Source: Opitutaceae bacterium
GTDB taxonomy: Bacteria; Verrucomicrobiota; Verrucomicrobiia; Opitutales; Opitutaceae
Assembly (NCBI GenBank): GCA_016763045.1
Contig: JAESUN010000169.1
Span: forward strand, 1 to 6,618
Reading direction: 5' to 3'
Length of the DNA stretch: 6,618 bases
The translations under genes and the position numbers were made by a program. The notes under the pieces are model-generated. The model was not told the DNA's origin and did no database searches. It was given only the letters and a program-made list of their open reading frames with translations. Numbering within the stretch: position 1 is the first letter of the stretch; the number at the start of each line of letters is the position of its first letter. Of this stretch, positions 4,996 to 6,618 are shown piece after piece.

Positions 4996-5808
4996 ATGTT
5001 TGTGAATCATGCACACCTCATGCCAGGTTCGATTCGAGAAGATGCTACTCGCAAGGCTCTTCTGACGTTAATGGACAATTGTGCGATTGAGCAGGCCGTG
5101 TGTTTTGCTCCGTTCTCTTATCAATATGAAAAGGGGAATCAGTGGCTTGCTGCGGAGATTCAGCATGATGATCGTCTGTATGGTTATGGTACTTTGGATC
5201 CGGCAGGTGATCCTGTCGATCAGGTGCGTGAAGTGGCGGATCTCGGCTTCAAGGGGATAAAGCTGCACCCACCGGCTCAGAAATTTGAGATTTTCGGTGA
5301 TTGGTCACGCAAAGCCTATGGAGAGATGGAAAAACAGGGACTGACTGCAGACTTTCATCTCGGGGTGCATTGGCATCGGTTAAAGGATTATAATCCTGTG
5401 GACTGCGATGAAATCGCCTGGCATTTCCAGGGATTAAAAATGGTCTTTGAGCATGTGGGTGGGTGGCATTACTATCGCCAGGTTTTGGCCGTTATCACCA
5501 ATAACATGCATCGGGGAAATCACCTCTATGCAGGTATCGCCAGTGTCCTGGAAAAAGAATATCAACGGTACTGGTATCTGGGGCCGGAAGGTCTGGATGA
5601 ATGTCGCTGGCAGATTGGTTCGGATCTACTCATCTATGGATTGGATTTTCCTTACAATCCCGAGCATATGATCAAAAGAGATCTGGCGACGATTCAATCA
5701 CTCGATTGGCCAGAAGAAGATATCAAGAAGTTAACGGGTGGAAACCTGAAGCGATTACTTGGTCTGGAAGAGGGTGAGGCTGCTAAAGTTGGCGGCGATC
5801 CTGCCTGA
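4996..5808 (+). CDS. Amidohydrolase_2-type metal-dependent hydrolase (or decarboxylase)
   Basis: From ATG at 4996 the product is 270 residues. The N-terminus is MFVNHAHLMP, placing the HxH metal pair (His5, His7) right at the start, as usual in this superfamily. Later come KGIKLHPP (Lys89, His91), DFHLGVHWH (His121, His125, His127), MVFEHVGGWH (His153) and YGLDFPYNPEH with Asp217, the strand-8 aspartate. These fit the TIM-barrel amidohydrolases of the Amidohydrolase_2 group, which includes lactonases (for example for sugar-acid lactones), hydratases and decarboxylases of resorcylate type. No single activity can be chosen from sequence. A GTG at 4942 would add 18 residues (LYCFLIEPSADL...) ahead of the HxH; ATG is preferred because strand 1 starts there, although only a weak AGGA precedes it. 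It follows the strong terminator, so it needs readthrough or its own promoter, and I saw no convincing one. Confidence 0.88.
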   Translation: MFVNHAHLMPGSIREDATRKALLTLMDNCAIEQAVCFAPFSYQYEKGNQWLAAEIQHDDRLYGYGTLDPAGDPVDQVREVADLGFKGIKLHPPAQKFEIFGDWSRKAYGEMEKQGLTADFHLGVHWHRLKDYNPVDCDEIAWHFQGLKMVFEHVGGWHYYRQVLAVITNNMHRGNHLYAGIASVLEKEYQRYWYLGPEGLDECRWQIGSDLLIYGLDFPYNPEHMIKRDLATIQSLDWPEEDIKKLTGGNLKRLLGLEEGEAAKVGGDPA

Positions 5809-5813
5809 TTCTT

Positions 5814-6618
5814 CTAAGAGCTTGGCTCAAACGAAAACGGTTTATTCGTTTTGATGATTTGTTCAACCGAAGGATACCACCCTTGTGGAGCATGGTCGGA
5901 AGTGTGCAGGTAACATTGAACTCTGACTTCGTTGCTCCCTTCGGTAAAGGTGAGCAGTCGGCTGATCGGCATGGTGGTTTTTCCCGCATGGTGTCGGCTA
6001 AGCGAGGCAACGTTCAGAAAATTGGTGCCCCATTTTTGTTCAATATGCGATCGTCCGTTCAGAGTGTCATCCGGATTTGTATGGGTGTGCCCGCCCAGCC
6101 ATAGATCAGTGGCTCCAGGATGTTTAGCCAGGTATTTCTCGAAAGCTTGCGCGTCCGGCTTTCCATCCACGAAATAGAGATAAGAGGCTCCTTCCGGAGC
6201 TCCATCAGGAAAATAGCCATGGTAGTGAGGGACCCATTTCTCACCTTTTCGAATATATCCCTCCCATGCCCCTGAACCAATGGTGGTTTCTTTCAGCATA
6301 TGATGATGAGCCGAAAGAGTGATCCCGTCGGTGTGATTCTCTACCATCTCCTTCCACCAGTCAAAGGTTTCACCTGTCACTGCTCCTGCAGGATAACCTC
6401 CTTTTTCGGCTCTGCCAATGGGTGGCCCTCCGTCATTGCGATCTCCCATCATGAGAAAGAGGAGGTTGCCGATGCGGAAGGAATACCGTTCCCAGGTTCC
6501 TTCGATGGGGTAGGGGCGACGCTTGGGGTCCACTCCGGAATATTCTGTATGTTCTCCTGTGGGATCGATCCACTTACGAAACCACCACTGGCAGGGTTCA
6601 TTCGGGCCACTGGCATCG
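5814..6618 (-). CDS. Calcineurin-like metallophosphoesterase, C-terminal part (cut by right edge)
   Basis: The minus-strand frame is open from the window's right edge to TAG at 5814-5816, giving about 267 visible residues. A GTG at 6533 is internal, because coding-like sequence continues upstream of it to the edge (GPNEPCQWWFRKWIDPTGEH). Near the right edge, ERYSFRIGNLLFLMMGDRND resembles the 'YSF..G..HF..LDT' strand of purple-acid-phosphatase-like enzymes. It is followed by a FDWWKEMVEN helix, a His-rich turn SAHHHM (around 6300-6314) and GGHTHTNP (around 6069-6092), the GHxH metal-binding motif. The N-terminal motifs (DxH, GDxxD, GNHD) should lie beyond the window. The family hydrolyses phosphate mono- or diesters, often extracytoplasmically; the substrate is unknown. 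It converges on the amidohydrolase with five bases between stops, so a functional link to the catabolic locus is not implied. Confidence 0.8.
   Translation of the reverse strand, partial: DASGPNEPCQWWFRKWIDPTGEHTEYSGVDPKRRPYPIEGTWERYSFRIGNLLFLMMGDRNDGGPPIGRAEKGGYPAGAVTGETFDWWKEMVENHTDGITLSAHHHMLKETTIGSGAWEGYIRKGEKWVPHYHGYFPDGAPEGASYLYFVDGKPDAQAFEKYLAKHPGATDLWLGGHTHTNPDDTLNGRSHIEQKWGTNFLNVASLSRHHAGKTTMPISRLLTFTEGSNEVRVQCYLHTSDHAPQGWYPSVEQIIKTNKPFSFEPSS

Noticed and set aside
5814..6533. Treating GTG 6533 as the true start of the phosphoesterase
   Set aside because: The frame stays open to the window edge and the upstream 28 codons look coding, while the family's N-terminal metal motifs are missing from the shorter version; the gene is truncated by the window.

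Overview
The window is a bacterial chromosomal segment of moderate GC with short AT-rich intergenic gaps and few clear Shine-Dalgarno sequences. The mix of an AraC-type regulator, a PhyH-type dioxygenase, an HpcH/HpaI aldolase, an Amidohydrolase_2-type hydrolase and a purple-acid-phosphatase-like phosphoesterase is typical of Verrucomicrobiota or Planctomycetota-like heterotrophs. That placement is an inference from gene content. No rRNA, marker gene or database match supports it. No tRNA, rRNA, CRISPR array, insertion sequence or phage gene was found.

Left part (1-1872, all minus strand). A YdeI/OmpD-associated family protein is followed, with an ATGA overlap, by a secreted YceI-like protein. 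Next come a doubtful 63-residue reading frame and the N-terminal half of a multi-pass, MFS-like membrane transporter that runs off the left edge. The spacing suggests one transcription unit. The transporter start is ambiguous: a GTG with a strong ribosome binding site competes with an upstream ATG.

Middle (1873-2235). This stretch of about 360 bases has no convincing gene. It holds a start-less, coding-looking frame that may be a gene remnant, and a small inverted repeat.

Right-centre (2236-5808). An AraC-family regulator (minus strand) is divergent from phytanoyl-CoA-dioxygenase-like protein, HpcH/HpaI-type aldolase and amidohydrolase genes (plus strand). The 118-base divergent region carries a perfect 17-bp palindrome just upstream of the dioxygenase gene. 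A perfect 14-bp-stem terminator lies between the aldolase and the amidohydrolase, and a candidate sigma70-type promoter lies ahead of the aldolase. The best reading is a small-molecule catabolic locus in which an oxygenase, a lyase and a C-N/C-O hydrolase or decarboxylase act on one substrate or its products, sensed by the AraC protein. The substrate cannot be read from the sequence, and no permease, dehydrogenase or dehydratase is present in the window.

Right end (5814-6618, minus strand). The C-terminal two-thirds of a calcineurin-like metallophosphoesterase converges on the amidohydrolase with five bases between the stop codons. Its N-terminus lies beyond the window.
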